Translations under genes and position numbers: made by a program
The notes under the pieces: generated by a model
Database searches by the model: none
Seen by the model: the letters and a program-made list of their open reading frames with translations, nothing else
What the model was told of the DNA's origin: nothing
Shown: one piece after another, positions 24,158 to 34,096 of the stretch
How the letters are laid out: the number at the start of each line of letters is the position of its first letter
How positions within the stretch are numbered: the stretch's first letter is position 1
From: Actinomycetales bacterium SN12
GTDB lineage: Bacteria > Actinomycetota > Actinomycetes > Actinomycetales > Microbacteriaceae
DNA length: 64,000 nucleotides
Assembly: GCA_002837415.1 (NCBI GenBank)
Contig: PJCV01000001.1
Coordinates: 310,001-374,000, forward strand
Direction of reading: 5' to 3'

Positions 24158-25900
24158 CGCGCCCTTCGCCGCGTCCTCCGCGACGTGCACGTCGAGCGGG
24201 ACGTCGATGGCGAATCCGGGGAAGAGCCGTGCGGTGGCGGCATCCGCAGCATCTCGCAGGATGCCCGCGACCGCCTCCGCCTGTTCAATCGGGGCGTGCA
24301 CGATCACCTCATCGTGCAGGAAGAACGCGAGATGCGCGCGGTCGCGGAAGACCGGACCGGATGCCGCCGCCGGCACGGATGCCGGTGGCAGCGCCATGAG
24401 GCGGTGTCGGACCTCGGCGAGCCATAGCAGCGCCCACTCGGCGGCGGTGCCCTGCACGATGAAGTTGCGGGTGAAGCGGCCACGATCTCGTGCCCGGCTG
24501 CGTGCCCGGCTCTCCTCGGCGCCCGCGGCGTCGGGTCCGCTGGCCTGGGTCTGGGCGAGGCGCCACGCGTCGTCCGGCCGGGGCGAGCTGCGGCCGAGCA
24601 ACGTGCTCACCACCCCGCCCTGCTCACCGCTTCGGGCGGCGGCGTCGACGAGCCCCATCGCCCGCGGATACACGGTGCGCAGCCTCGGCACGAGCTGTCC
24701 GCTCTTGCCCGTGGTCGCGCCGTACATGGCTCCCAGAACCGCGTACTTGGCCTCGTCGCGGGTCGCGACCGCTCCGGAGCGCACGACGCCCTCGTACAGG
24801 TCGCGCCCTCGCGCGGCCTCGACCATCGCGCTGTCGCGGGACATCGCGGCGAGCATGCGCGGCTCGAGCTGAGCGACGTCCGCGTCGACGAGGGTCCAGC
24901 CGGCGTCGGCCCGGACGGCGCTGCGCAGCTGGCGAGGTATCTGCAGCGCTCCGCCACCGGACGAGGCCCAGCGCCCGGTCACCACGCCGCCGGTGAGGTA
25001 GATCGGGCGGAACCGCTCGTCGTGCACCCATTCATCCAGCCACGCCCAGCCGTTCGCGGCGAACAGCCGGGCGAGCTTCTTGTACTCCAGCAGCGGTGCG
25101 ACCACCGGATGCTCCACGCGCGAAAGCTCCCAGCGCGACGTGGAGTCGACGAACACGCCGGCACGGTGCAGCGCCCGCAGCAGACGGGGCGGGCTGTCGG
25201 GGTTCAGGGTGGGGTCCTCAAGACAGCGCCCGATCTCGGCTGCGAGCACCGCCATGCGCGCGGGTCGCGCACCGCGCAGCGGACGGGGCCCGAGCTGCTG
25301 CTCGAGGATGCCGTGGTGCGCTGCCGTGCTCCAGGGCAGACCGGCGGCCGTCATCTCCTCCGCGATGAGGGCTCCGGTCGATTCAGCCGCGCACAGCAGC
25401 GCGAGGCGGGAGTCGGGTGCGGAGGCCAAGGCGGTCAGCTGGCCTCGCCACTGCGCGCGCACCTCATCGATGCCATCGTCGCGTTCTGCGCTCACCGCGC
25501 CCGCGTCGAACAGGCTCGGCTGCGCGGCGGCGTCCTCGACGCCATCGGCCCGCAGCCAGCGGCCCGATGGGGGCAGCGGATGCGACAGCGATGCGGTGTC
25601 CCGCAGGATCGCATGACAGAGCAGCAGGTCGTGCGCCCGTCGCACCCGCACCCCTGCGGCGAGCAGCGGAGGGTAGAACGTGCGCAGGCTCCGCACCGTC
25701 CAGCGCGGCGAGAGGCGCTGCTCGAGCTCGCGCACCTGCGGGACGAGATCACGCTCCGAGACCTCGGTGATCACCCCAGCGGCATCGACGTCCGCGTGCA
25801 GCGCGATGACCCATCGGCCGCTCGGTGCTCGCGCCACCAGGGCATGCGGCGGCCCGGCAGCGGGAGTCACAGCATCCGGTCTATCACCCGCGTCCGACAT
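24155..25900 (-). CDS. Family A DNA polymerase-like protein (bifunctional 3'-5' exonuclease/polymerase family)
   Basis: 581 residues, much shorter than Pol I (about 880-900), with no 5' nuclease domain. The polymerase core is present: motif A DADVAQLEPRMLA near 350, motif B RDEAKYAVLGAMYG near 390 and motif C FFLHDEVIVH near 535. The N-terminal 200 residues occupy the exonuclease position, but I cannot find a complete set of acidic exonuclease residues (an Asp-x-Glu pair is absent). This type accompanies normal polA in many actinobacteria and its cellular role is unclear; repair or gap filling is plausible. The stop codon overlaps the rnpB -10. Confidence 0.88.
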   Translation of the reverse strand: MSDAGDRPDAVTPAAGPPHALVARAPSGRWVIALHADVDAAGVITEVSERDLVPQVRELEQRLSPRWTVRSLRTFYPPLLAAGVRVRRAHDLLLCHAILRDTASLSHPLPPSGRWLRADGVEDAAAQPSLFDAGAVSAERDDGIDEVRAQWRGQLTALASAPDSRLALLCAAESTGALIAEEMTAAGLPWSTAAHHGILEQQLGPRPLRGARPARMAVLAAEIGRCLEDPTLNPDSPPRLLRALHRAGVFVDSTSRWELSRVEHPVVAPLLEYKKLARLFAANGWAWLDEWVHDERFRPIYLTGGVVTGRWASSGGGALQIPRQLRSAVRADAGWTLVDADVAQLEPRMLAAMSRDSAMVEAARGRDLYEGVVRSGAVATRDEAKYAVLGAMYGATTGKSGQLVPRLRTVYPRAMGLVDAAARSGEQGGVVSTLLGRSSPRPDDAWRLAQTQASGPDAAGAEESRARSRARDRGRFTRNFIVQGTAAEWALLWLAEVRHRLMALPPASVPAAASGPVFRDRAHLAFFLHDEVIVHAPIEQAEAVAGILRDAADAATARLFPGFAIDVPLDVHVAEDAAKGA

Positions 25901-25930
25901 CGGCTCCGTCGCCGAGGCCGGGAAGGATCA

Positions 25931-26665
25931 TCACAGACCGGACTCCTCGGTGCGCACGAGGATGCCGCCGCACTCGGGGCACGAGAGCACCTCATCGGCC
26001 GCGGCGTTGCGCACCGCGTTCAGCTCGATGCCGGCGAGCACCATCTGGCAGCCCTCGCAGATGCCGCGGCGCAGCAGACCTACGCCGATGCCACCGCGTG
26101 CGGCGCGGCGGGTGTACTCGGCGAGCAGCTCTGCGGGGATGCTCGCGGCAAGAGCCGCACGATCGCGGGTGAGGTGCTCGCCCTCGGTCGCTGCGGCAGC
26201 CATGTCGGCCTTGGCGGCAGCGGTCAGCTGCGCCCCCTCGGACTGGGTCTGGTCGAGCAGCGCCTGCTGCGCGTCGACGGACGCCTGTGCCTCTTCGACG
26301 CGCGCCATCACCTCGAGCTCGGAATCCTCGAGCATGCTGATGCGCCGACCGAGGCTCTCGATCTCGTTCTCGAGCGCCTGCGCCTGCTTCGGATCGGTCG
26401 CCGCGGCAAGCCGCTCCGCATCCCTGTCGCGCCGCTGCGCGGCGAGGGCGACATCGGATTCCAGGCGCGCGAGCTCGGCGTTCGCATCGTCGAGCACCCC
26501 GGTGAGCCCGGTCAGCTCGCCCAGCTGCTGCTGGCGCAGGGCCGCGAGCTCATTGATGCGGGCACCCTGCGCGGGGGTGGTGCGGGCGCGCTCGGCCTGG
26601 GCCATCTTCCGATCGAGGTCGGCGATGTCGAGGAGGCGGCGCTGGTGCTCGGGGCTGGCTTTCAC
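25931..26665 (-). CDS. Coiled-coil protein with C-terminal C4 zinc ribbon
   Basis: 244 residues of the COG1579 group. Residues about 10-165 form a long heptad-rich helical hairpin, and the C-terminus holds two Cys pairs (CEGC near 201 and CPEC near 226) able to bind zinc. Members are thought to bind nucleic acid or regulate partner proteins, but the role is not settled. GTG at 26665 is preceded by GAGGA and by TAGATT 6 bases upstream, so it may be leaderless. Confidence 0.85.
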   Translation of the reverse strand: MKASPEHQRRLLDIADLDRKMAQAERARTTPAQGARINELAALRQQQLGELTGLTGVLDDANAELARLESDVALAAQRRDRDAERLAAATDPKQAQALENEIESLGRRISMLEDSELEVMARVEEAQASVDAQQALLDQTQSEGAQLTAAAKADMAAAATEGEHLTRDRAALAASIPAELLAEYTRRAARGGIGVGLLRRGICEGCQMVLAGIELNAVRNAAADEVLSCPECGGILVRTEESGL

Positions 26666-26674
26666 TCCTCAAAT

Positions 26675-27073
26675 CTAGCCGTTGCGGGTGACACCGTCGA
26701 CGTAGAGCCAGAGCCGGTTCTCGCGCACGAAGCGGCTGCGCTCGCGCAGCGTGCCGCGCCCCTCGTCGTCACGGTAGAACGCCTCGAACTCGACCACACC
26801 GCGATCGTCGAACGGACCGCCGTCCTCCTGATCGAGGATGTCGAGGCGCTGCCACCGGATGCCGTCGTCGAGATCGAGCCGGTCAGGACGCGTGGACGGA
26901 TGCCAGGTGCGCAGCAGATGCCCGTCGTCGCCGATCGCGAACGCCGTGAACCGGGAGCGCATCAGCCGCACGGCGGTCGGCGCCGAACCGGATGCCAGCA
27001 CCGGGCCGCAGCACGAGCCGAACACGTCTCCGCTGGTGCAGGGGCATCGCTGATCGCTCGCGGGTATCGACAT
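26675..27073 (-). CDS. YchJ/UPF0225 family SEC-C motif protein
   Basis: 132 residues. The N-terminus has the SEC-C-like cysteine cluster CPCTSGDVFGSCCGP, followed by TAVRLMRSRFTAFAIGDDGHLLRTWHP, the UPF0225 core, and an NTF2-like C-terminal half. The function is unknown. ATG at 27073 is the likely start and lies after GGAGG with very short spacing; GTG at 27097 is an alternative adding 8 residues. The stop is 9 bases before the zinc-ribbon gene start. Confidence 0.85.
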   Translation of the reverse strand: MSIPASDQRCPCTSGDVFGSCCGPVLASGSAPTAVRLMRSRFTAFAIGDDGHLLRTWHPSTRPDRLDLDDGIRWQRLDILDQEDGGPFDDRGVVEFEAFYRDDEGRGTLRERSRFVRENRLWLYVDGVTRNG

Positions 27074-27162
27074 GCCTCCATGCTGACACGCGAGCACGGC
27101 GCAGGCCCGGCCCTAGGTGTTCTTCCCTAGGCTGGGCGTGACCGACGACCCGGAGGACCACC

Positions 27163-28002
27163 ATGACCACTGTTCCCGTCTTCACCGCCCACAACGGATT
27201 CCAGCTGCCCGCAGTGGGGCTGGGCACCTACCGGCTGAACGGGGAAGCCGGTGCGCAGTCGGTCGCCTCGGCGATCGGGCTCGGCTACCGCCTGATCGAC
27301 TCGGCCTTCAACTACGAGAACGAGGGCGCCGTGGGCGCCGGAGTTCGCGCATCCGGAGCCGACCGTTCCGATCTCATCGTCACCACCAAGCTGCCCGGCA
27401 GGCATCACGAATCCGGCAAGGCGCGCACCAGCATCGAGGAGAGCCGGTTCCGACTCGGACTGGACGTGACCGACCTGCACCTCATCCACTGGCCCAATCC
27501 GATCACCGGCCGGTACGAGCAGGCCTGGCAGGGCCTTGTCGACGCGCAGCAGCGCGGAACCGTGCGCCAGATCGGCGTGTCCAACTTCCTTCCCGAGCAC
27601 CTCGAGCGGATCGAGTCGGCGTCAGGCGTCCGCCCGGTCGTGAACCAGATCGAGGTGCACCCGTACTTCCCGCAGGAGGAGGCGCTCGCGTTCCATGCCG
27701 ACCGCGGCATCCTGACCGAGGCGTGGTCGCCGCTCGGGCGTGCCCAGCAGGTTCTCGACGAGCCGGTCATCGTCGAGATCGCCGAGCGGCACGGCATCTC
27801 CCCCGTGCAGACCATCATCGCCTGGCATGTCGCTCGCGGCACCGTGTCGATTCCGAAGGCATCCTCGCCCGAGCATCAGCGCACCAACCTCGAGGCGGCA
27901 TCGGTCGTGCTCGACGCGGCCGAAGTCGACGCGATCACCGGGCTCGGTCGTGCCGACGGTCGCCTGTTCGACGCCGACCCGGCCACGCACGAGGAGATGT
28001 GA
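27163..28002 (+). CDS. Aldo/keto reductase
   Basis: 279 residues, usual for the family. NADPH-dependent reduction of carbonyl compounds is expected; the substrate is unknown. The catalytic tetrad can be placed: Asp in YRLIDSAFNYENE with the Tyr five residues on, Lys in VTTKLPG and His in LHLIHWPNP. IGVSNFLPEHLERI and the cofactor segment IPKASSPEHQRTNLEA are typical. GGAGGACC lies before ATG. Confidence 0.93.
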   Translation: MTTVPVFTAHNGFQLPAVGLGTYRLNGEAGAQSVASAIGLGYRLIDSAFNYENEGAVGAGVRASGADRSDLIVTTKLPGRHHESGKARTSIEESRFRLGLDVTDLHLIHWPNPITGRYEQAWQGLVDAQQRGTVRQIGVSNFLPEHLERIESASGVRPVVNQIEVHPYFPQEEALAFHADRGILTEAWSPLGRAQQVLDEPVIVEIAERHGISPVQTIIAWHVARGTVSIPKASSPEHQRTNLEAASVVLDAAEVDAITGLGRADGRLFDADPATHEEM

Positions 28003-28065
28003 GATCGGGATGCCCGTGACCTCGCTCTTCGAGCTGCCGCGCCGAATCGCCCTGGCGAAGCCGGC

Positions 28066-29235
28066 ATGACGTTCTTCGAGCAGCCGCCCGTGCGTGGCAG
28101 CGCGCTCGGCAGACGGCGGTCGGTCGTCGGGCTGATCAGCACCGCAGCGGTGCTCGTCGTGCTGGCGCTGGTCACCGTGGGCGGCCTGTGGCTGATGTCG
28201 GAGGACTCGAACGCCGACGAGCCGCTGCTCACGCGGATCTTCCCCGCGCTGGCCGCCCCCGCTCCCCCGTTGACCGCCGAGTTCGCCGACCTTGCCGATC
28301 GCATGATGCTGACCGCGGAGGGCCGGGAGGTCTTCGCCTTCACGCAGCCGCGATACGCCGACGCCGACGAGATCGCCGAGCTCTGCGGAGACGATTCCCA
28401 CGACCGCGGCGAGGAATCCACACTCGGCTGCTTCAGCGGTCTCGTGCAGTCTCGCGCGCAGGATCGGATCTTCATCTACCGCCCGGCCGACGAGCGCCTC
28501 GCCCAATCGGTGGTCACGACGGCTGCCCATGAGCTGCTGCACGCCGTGTACGCGCGCATGTCCACAGAGGAGAAGGCGCACGTCGCCGAGCTGGTGGCGT
28601 CCGCGACAGCGCGCGTCCCGTCGGACGACCTCGTTCACGACCAGATCGCCGCCTCCATGGACGGCGACGATGAGGACCGGGCGACCGAGCAGTTCGCCTA
28701 CCTCGGCTCGCAGGTGCACCCCGACGCGGGGTTCCCCACCGAGCTGGAGGAGATCTACGCGCGCACGATCGCCGATCGCGCCGCGCTCGTCGAGACGCAC
28801 CGGCGAGCTGTGGCTGTGCTCGATGACGTGCGGGCGGCGGTTGCGCGCGCGTGGGAGGAGCTGGCCGCAGCCGAGCAGGCGAACGCGCAGACGCGTGCTC
28901 AGCTGGAGGCCGACACCCGTGCCCTCTCCGAAGCCGCCGCACGATTCGCCGATGATCAGGCGGAGTTCGATGCGACGCCGCCGGAAGAGAGAGCGCGGTG
29001 GCGGGTCACTCTCACACCGATGAACGGCGAACCGCTCACGATGTCGTGGGAGGAGTCGATCGCATATCGCGATGACGATCTGAACCGCATCCGGGGCGAA
29101 CACCACGCCCGCCGGGCCGAGCTCGAGCTCGCCGAGGCGGAAGCGGCCCGCCTGCGTGCGGACACGCAGGCCCTGCAGGATGACGCACTCGCTCTGCTGC
29201 GCGACGCATATCCCGGCCAGACGTTCGAGGACTGA
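28066..29235 (+). CDS. Membrane-anchored HExxH putative metallopeptidase with coiled coil
   Basis: 389 residues not matched to a named family. A membrane helix at about 20-43 leaves most of the protein outside. HELLH at 155-159 is a zincin-type HExxH motif, and Glu208 in EQFAYLGSQVHP is well placed as a third ligand in a gluzincin-like arrangement. Cys107 and Cys122 could form a disulfide. Residues 225-305 and 340-382 are heptad-rich charged helices. It is likely an extracytoplasmic peptidase or a structural derivative of one. It follows the reductase gene by 63 bases on the same strand. Confidence 0.75.
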   Translation: MTFFEQPPVRGSALGRRRSVVGLISTAAVLVVLALVTVGGLWLMSEDSNADEPLLTRIFPALAAPAPPLTAEFADLADRMMLTAEGREVFAFTQPRYADADEIAELCGDDSHDRGEESTLGCFSGLVQSRAQDRIFIYRPADERLAQSVVTTAAHELLHAVYARMSTEEKAHVAELVASATARVPSDDLVHDQIAASMDGDDEDRATEQFAYLGSQVHPDAGFPTELEEIYARTIADRAALVETHRRAVAVLDDVRAAVARAWEELAAAEQANAQTRAQLEADTRALSEAAARFADDQAEFDATPPEERARWRVTLTPMNGEPLTMSWEESIAYRDDDLNRIRGEHHARRAELELAEAEAARLRADTQALQDDALALLRDAYPGQTFED

Positions 29236-29395
29236 TCTCAGCCGCCGCACCATAGAACGTCAGCTCGCCACGGTCAACGCCCTCACCGTGTTGTGAACCA
29301 GCCGCCTAGCGTTGCCTGTGCTCGTCGCCGCCGCATCGGGTCCGACACACGGGCGCGACAGGGTTCGGTGGCACCTCGGGCACGGAGGAGAACCG
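29236..29395 (+). other. 160-base intergenic region before the alcohol dehydrogenase gene
   Basis: No gene is visible. The segment ends in a strong GGAGGAG Shine-Dalgarno for the dehydrogenase. A promoter is expected here, but I cannot assign one. Confidence 0.4.
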
Positions 29396-30544
29396 ATGCG
29401 CGCGATGACCTACCGAGGCCCGTACAAGATCCAGGTCGCCGATAAGCCGATTCCGGCGCTCGAGCATCCGGGTGATGCCATCGTGCGGGTCACGCATGCC
29501 GGCGTCTGCGGCTCGGATCTGCACCTCTATCACGGCATGATCCCCGACACCCGCATCGGCCACACGTTCGGTCACGAGATCGTCGGCGTGGTCCACGAGG
29601 TCGGCTCCGGCGTGCAGAACCTCGCACCGGGCGACCGCGTCATGGTGCCGTTCAACATCTACTGCGGGTCCTGCTACTTCTGCTCGCGTGGCCTGTTCTC
29701 CAACTGCCACAACGTCAACCCGAACGCGACCGCTGTCGGCGGGATCTACGGCTACTCGCACACCGCCGGCGGATACGACGGCGGCCAGGCGGAGTACGTC
29801 CGCGTTCCCTTCGCCGACGTGGGCCCCAAGCCGGTCCCGGATTGGCTCTCGGCCGAGGATGCGCTCATGCTCACCGATGCGTTCTCGACCGGATACTTCG
29901 GGGCGCAGCTCGGCGACATCGACGAGCGCGACACGGTCGTCGTGTTCGGCGCGGGGCCGGTCGGTCTCTCCGCAGCGCGCTCCGCGTGGTTCCTGGGCGC
30001 CGGTCGCGTGATCGTCATCGACCACATCCAGCATCGCCTCGAGAAGGCGCGCGACTTCGCCTATGCGGAGACGATGCACCTCGCCGAGCACAAGGACATC
30101 GTGCTGGCGCTGAAGAGGGCCACCGACGGCCTCGGTGCGGACGTCGTCATCGACGCCGTCGGAGCAGAGGCGGATGGGAGCGTGGTGCAGCACGTCACCG
30201 GCGCCAAGCTGAAGCTGCAGGGCGGCTCGCCCGTCGCGCTGAACTGGGCCATCGATTCAGCACGCAAGGGCGGCACGGTGTCGGTGATCGGCGCCTACGG
30301 GCCGCTGGTGTCTGCGGTGCGATTCGGAGATGTGGTCAACAAGGGCCTCACCCTGCGAGCCAACCAGGCCCCCGTGGCACGTCAATGGCCGCGGCTGCTG
30401 GAGCACATCCGCTCCGGACACCTGCGTCCCGGCGAGCTGCTGACGCATCGCTTCCCCCTCGAGGACATCGGAGAGGCGTATCACGTCTTCTCATCGAAGC
30501 TCGACGGCTGCATCAAGCCCATCATCGTCGTCGGAGAGGAATGA
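29396..30544 (+). CDS. Zinc-dependent alcohol dehydrogenase, formaldehyde/threonine dehydrogenase-like
   Basis: 382 residues of the MDR family. Catalytic zinc ligands lie in GVCGSDLH, GHTFGHEIVG, and a structural zinc set in YCGSCYFCSRGLFSNC. The Rossmann motif is VVVFGAGPVGLSAARSA, and GADVVIDAVG follows. The length and the NPNATAVGGIYGYSHTAGGYDGGQAEYVRVP segment fit glutathione-independent formaldehyde dehydrogenase-like enzymes; the substrate is not certain. GGAGGAG precedes ATG at 29396. It overlaps the next gene by ATGA. Confidence 0.9.
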   Translation: MRAMTYRGPYKIQVADKPIPALEHPGDAIVRVTHAGVCGSDLHLYHGMIPDTRIGHTFGHEIVGVVHEVGSGVQNLAPGDRVMVPFNIYCGSCYFCSRGLFSNCHNVNPNATAVGGIYGYSHTAGGYDGGQAEYVRVPFADVGPKPVPDWLSAEDALMLTDAFSTGYFGAQLGDIDERDTVVVFGAGPVGLSAARSAWFLGAGRVIVIDHIQHRLEKARDFAYAETMHLAEHKDIVLALKRATDGLGADVVIDAVGAEADGSVVQHVTGAKLKLQGGSPVALNWAIDSARKGGTVSVIGAYGPLVSAVRFGDVVNKGLTLRANQAPVARQWPRLLEHIRSGHLRPGELLTHRFPLEDIGEAYHVFSSKLDGCIKPIIVVGEE

Positions 30545-31113
30545 CCATGCCGTACGAAGCCGCGAAGCCGAACCGCAGCCCGAGCGCCGAAGAGCTGCGC
30601 GAGAGGATCCCCGGCTGGGGCGCCGACTCCGATCCGGAGCATCGCCGCACCTGGCAGCAGAGAGACGACATCGGCGACACCGGCGCGCATTGGGACCTTC
30701 CCGAACGCCAGCCGGGCGGCGAGCGGCGCGAGCGCTCGATAGAGCACATGATGCTGCCGCCGGTGTTCGGCACCGCGCAGCCGCTGCACGGCATATCCGG
30801 GCGGATCCGGCGCTTCGCGTACGACCGGCTGGGCGAGACGAAGAACACGCGGTGGCTGCTGCTCGTGCTGGGCGATCGGGTGGAGGCGTGGGGGGCGCAT
30901 CTGCGCTCCTTCGTGAGCGCGCATCCCGACAATCCGGTGACCCAGACCGGAGTGCTCGCCGAGCCGCGCCGTCATCCCCTGAGCTCGCGCTTCGGAACGG
31001 GACGCCTGGACGTGCGGCACACGTGGATGGATCCGCTCATCGTCGCGGGTCCGTGGCTGGCAGCAGTGGTGCTGATCGGAGCAGTGACGCGGCGCGCCCG
31101 CGGACGGCGGTGA
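30541..31113 (+). CDS. Unknown protein coupled to the alcohol dehydrogenase gene
   Basis: 190 residues that I do not recognise. The first 65 residues are hydrophilic and rich in Arg, Glu and Pro. ISGRIRRFAYDRLGETKNTRWLLLVLGDRVEAW forms a likely amphipathic domain, and there is one membrane segment at about 161-182 near the C-terminus with a basic tail. ATG at 30541 overlaps the dehydrogenase stop (ATGA), so the two are probably translated together. Homologues tend to pair with similar dehydrogenases, but I cannot confirm it here. Confidence 0.7.
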   Translation: MTMPYEAAKPNRSPSAEELRERIPGWGADSDPEHRRTWQQRDDIGDTGAHWDLPERQPGGERRERSIEHMMLPPVFGTAQPLHGISGRIRRFAYDRLGETKNTRWLLLVLGDRVEAWGAHLRSFVSAHPDNPVTQTGVLAEPRRHPLSSRFGTGRLDVRHTWMDPLIVAGPWLAAVVLIGAVTRRARGRR

Positions 31114-31140
31114 CGACGAATGAGCTGCGACGGGTGACGG

Positions 31141-31213
31141 TGGGCCCTGCCGGGATCGAACCGACGACATCCACGGTGTAAACGTGGCGCTCTACCAGCT
31201 GAGCTAAAGGCCC
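31141..31213 (-). tRNA. tRNA-Val (anticodon TAC)
   Basis: The minus strand folds into a cloverleaf: acceptor GGGCCTT with AGGGCCC, D arm TAGCTCAGCTGGTAGAGC, anticodon stem CACG/CGTG around TTTACAC, and T arm GTCGGTTCGATCCCGGC (one variation). CCA is not encoded. Confidence 0.95.
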
Positions 31214-31365
31214 TGGTACCCCTATTCTACGGTGCGGAATTTGCGGAACCGGTCTTCGGAACGGATATAGGCTGAGCACAGCGCGCGTTGTGCGGTGCCG
31301 ACAAGGTCCGCCCGCGCCGCATCCCGTTCCTTGGCACGACCTGCCAGCTTGACGAAAGGCTCCAC

Positions 31366-34092
31366 GTGACCGTCCACGATCAGGATCCGTACTCCCAGGC
31401 ACCTCTGGACAGCGACCCAGAGGAGACCGGCGAGTGGCAGCAGTCACTCGACGAGCTGGTGGATGCGAAGGGTCCCGGCCGCGGCCGGGAGATCATGCTC
31501 AGCCTCCTCAAGCGCTCGAAGGAGCGTCACCTCGGCGTGCCGATGGTGCCGACCACCGACTACATCAACACGATCGCCGCGTCGAATGAGCCGGAGTTCC
31601 CCGGCGACGAGGAGATCGAGCGCCGCTACCGCCACTGGATCCGCTGGAACGCGGCCATCACCGTGCACCGCGCGCAGCGCCCCGGCATCGGGGTCGGCGG
31701 GCACATCTCCACCTACGCCGGCGCCGCGTCGCTGTACGAGGTCGGCTTCAACCACTTCTTCCGTGGCCAGGACCACCCGAGCGGCGGCGACCAGATCTTC
31801 ATCCAGGGCCACGCCTCCCCCGGCATCTACGCGCGCTCCTTCCTCGAGGGACGCCTGAGCGAGGCCGACATGGACGGCTTCCGGCAGGAGAAGTCGCACG
31901 CCGGTCACGCCCTTCCGTCATACCCGCACCCGCGGTCGATGCCCGAGTACTGGCAGTTCCCGACCGTCTCGATGGGCCTCGGCCCGATCAACGCCATCTA
32001 CCAGGCGCAGTCGAACAAGTACCTCACCAACCGCGGCATCAAGGACACCGGCGATCAGCACGTCTGGGCCTTCCTGGGCGACGGCGAGATGGACGAGGTC
32101 GAGAGCCGCGGGCAGCTGCAGGTGGCCGCCAACGACGGCCTCGACAACCTCACCTTCGTGATCAACTGCAACCTGCAGCGTCTCGACGGTCCGGTGCGCG
32201 GCAACGGCAAGATCATCCAGGAGCTCGAGTCGTTCTTCCGCGGCGCCGGATGGAACGTCATCAAGGTCATCTGGGGCCGGGAATGGGACGACCTGCTCGC
32301 CCGCGACGACGACGGCGCCCTGCTGAACATCATGAACGCCACCCCCGATGGCGACTACCAGACGTACAAGGCCGAGTCGGGTGCGTACATCCGGGAGAAC
32401 TTCTTCGGCCGCGACGAGCGCGCCGCCGCCCTGGTGAAGGACCTCTCGGACGACGAGATCTGGCACCTGCGCCGCGGTGGTCACGACTACCGCAAGGTCT
32501 ACGCGGCCTACAAGTCGGCGATGGAGCACAAGGGCCAGCCGACCGTCATCCTCGCCAAGACCGTCAAGGGCTACGGTCTCGGACCGCACTTCGAGGGCCG
32601 CAACGCGACCCACCAGATGAAGAAGATGACGCTGGACAACCTCAAGACGTTCCGCGACACCATGCAGATCCCGATCACGGACGCGCAGCTGGAAGAGAAC
32701 CCGTACCTGCCTCCGTACTACCACCCGGGCAAGGACGACGAGACCATCCAGTACATGCTGGAGCGTCGTCGCAACCTGGGCGGCATGATCCCCGAGCGCC
32801 GCACCTCGCACACCGCGATCACGCTGCCTGAGGAGTCGACCTACGCGCTGCCGCGCAAGGGCTCCGGCACTCAGGAGATCGCCACGACGATGGCGTTCGT
32901 CCGCCTGCTCAAGGATCTGCTGCGGGCGAAGGACTTCGGCAACCGCATCGTGCCGATCATCCCCGACGAGGCGCGCACGTTCGGCATCGACGCTTACTTC
33001 CCCACCGCGAAGATCTACAACCCGAACGGCCAGCACTACACCTCCGTCGACCGGCAGCTGCTGCTCGCCTACAAGGAGAGCCCGCAGGGCCAGATCGTGC
33101 ACGTCGGCATCAACGAGGCCGGCGCCGTGGCGGCCTTCACCGCCGCCGGCACGTCGTACTCCACCCAGGGTGAGCCGCTCATCCCGATCTACATCTTCTA
33201 CTCGATGTTCGGGTACCAGCGCACGGGAGACGCGCTGTGGGCGGCCGGCGACCAGATGGCCCGCGGCTTCATCATCGGCGCCACGGCCGGACGCACGACG
33301 CTCACGGGCGAAGGCCTGCAGCACGCCGACGGACACTCGCCGCTGCTGGCATCCACCAACCCGGCGACGGTCTCGTACGACCCCGCGTACGGCTACGAGA
33401 TCGCGCACATCGTGCGCTCGGGTCTGGAGCGGATGTACGGCGGATCGCACCCCCACCCCGATGTCATGTACTACATCACGGTCTACAACGAGCCGCTCGT
33501 GCAGCCGGCCGAGCCGGAGGATGCGGACATCGACGGCATCGTCCGCGGCATCCACCGCATCAAGCCCGGCACGGGCGAGGGCCACAAGGCGCAGCTGTTC
33601 GCCTCCGGCGTCGGCGTGCCGTGGGCCCTGGAGGCTCAGGAGCTGCTGCGGCAGGACTGGGGCGTCAGCGCGGATGTGTGGTCGGTCACCTCGTGGAGCG
33701 AGCTGCGCCACGACGGTCTCGCGGTCGACGAGCACAACTTCCTGCACCCCGAGGAGGAGCCGCAGACCGCGTACCTCACGCAGAAGCTGCAGGGAGCAGA
33801 GGGCCCGGTCGTCGCGGTCAGCGACTTCATGCACGCCGTGCAGGACCAGATCCGTCCGTGGGTGCCCAACCCGTACTACACGCTGGGCGCGGACGGCTTC
33901 GGCTTCTCGGACACCCGTGCCGCCGCGCGTCGCTTCTTCAAGATCGACGGCCCCTCGATGGTGGTGCGCACTCTGCAGGCGCTGGCGGACGAGGGCAAGA
34001 TCGACCGCTCGGTCATCGGCCAGGCGATCGAGAAGTACCGCCTGTTCGATGTGAACGCCGGCACCAGCGGGAACGCAGGCGGCGAGAGCTGA
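31366..34092 (+). CDS. aceE: Pyruvate dehydrogenase E1 component, homodimeric
   Basis: 908 residues, the AceE length. It decarboxylates pyruvate with thiamine diphosphate and passes the acetyl group to E2. The N-terminal half has [20 protein letters not shown] and the ThDP/Mg motif [22 protein letters not shown] ending in NCN; the C-terminal half has [12 protein letters not shown] and [21 protein letters not shown]. The GTG at 31366 with GAAAGG upstream is chosen; in-frame upstream codons give an atypical Arg-rich extension. E2 and E3 are 20 kb away in this window. Confidence 0.96.
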   Translation: MTVHDQDPYSQAPLDSDPEETGEWQQSLDELVDAKGPGRGREIMLSLLKRSKERHLGVPMVPTTDYINTIAASNEPEFPGDEEIERRYRHWIRWNAAITVHRAQRPGIGVGGHISTYAGAASLYEVGFNHFFRGQDHPSGGDQIFIQGHASPGIYARSFLEGRLSEADMDGFRQEKSHAGHALPSYPHPRSMPEYWQFPTVSMGLGPINAIYQAQSNKYLTNRGIKDTGDQHVWAFLGDGEMDEVESRGQLQVAANDGLDNLTFVINCNLQRLDGPVRGNGKIIQELESFFRGAGWNVIKVIWGREWDDLLARDDDGALLNIMNATPDGDYQTYKAESGAYIRENFFGRDERAAALVKDLSDDEIWHLRRGGHDYRKVYAAYKSAMEHKGQPTVILAKTVKGYGLGPHFEGRNATHQMKKMTLDNLKTFRDTMQIPITDAQLEENPYLPPYYHPGKDDETIQYMLERRRNLGGMIPERRTSHTAITLPEESTYALPRKGSGTQEIATTMAFVRLLKDLLRAKDFGNRIVPIIPDEARTFGIDAYFPTAKIYNPNGQHYTSVDRQLLLAYKESPQGQIVHVGINEAGAVAAFTAAGTSYSTQGEPLIPIYIFYSMFGYQRTGDALWAAGDQMARGFIIGATAGRTTLTGEGLQHADGHSPLLASTNPATVSYDPAYGYEIAHIVRSGLERMYGGSHPHPDVMYYITVYNEPLVQPAEPEDADIDGIVRGIHRIKPGTGEGHKAQLFASGVGVPWALEAQELLRQDWGVSADVWSVTSWSELRHDGLAVDEHNFLHPEEEPQTAYLTQKLQGAEGPVVAVSDFMHAVQDQIRPWVPNPYYTLGADGFGFSDTRAAARRFFKIDGPSMVVRTLQALADEGKIDRSVIGQAIEKYRLFDVNAGTSGNAGGES

Positions 34093-34096
34093 ACCT

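Noticed and set aside
31288..31365. Upstream extension of aceE
   Set aside because: The extra 26 residues are Arg-rich and unlike AceE; GTG at 31366 follows a ribosome-binding sequence.
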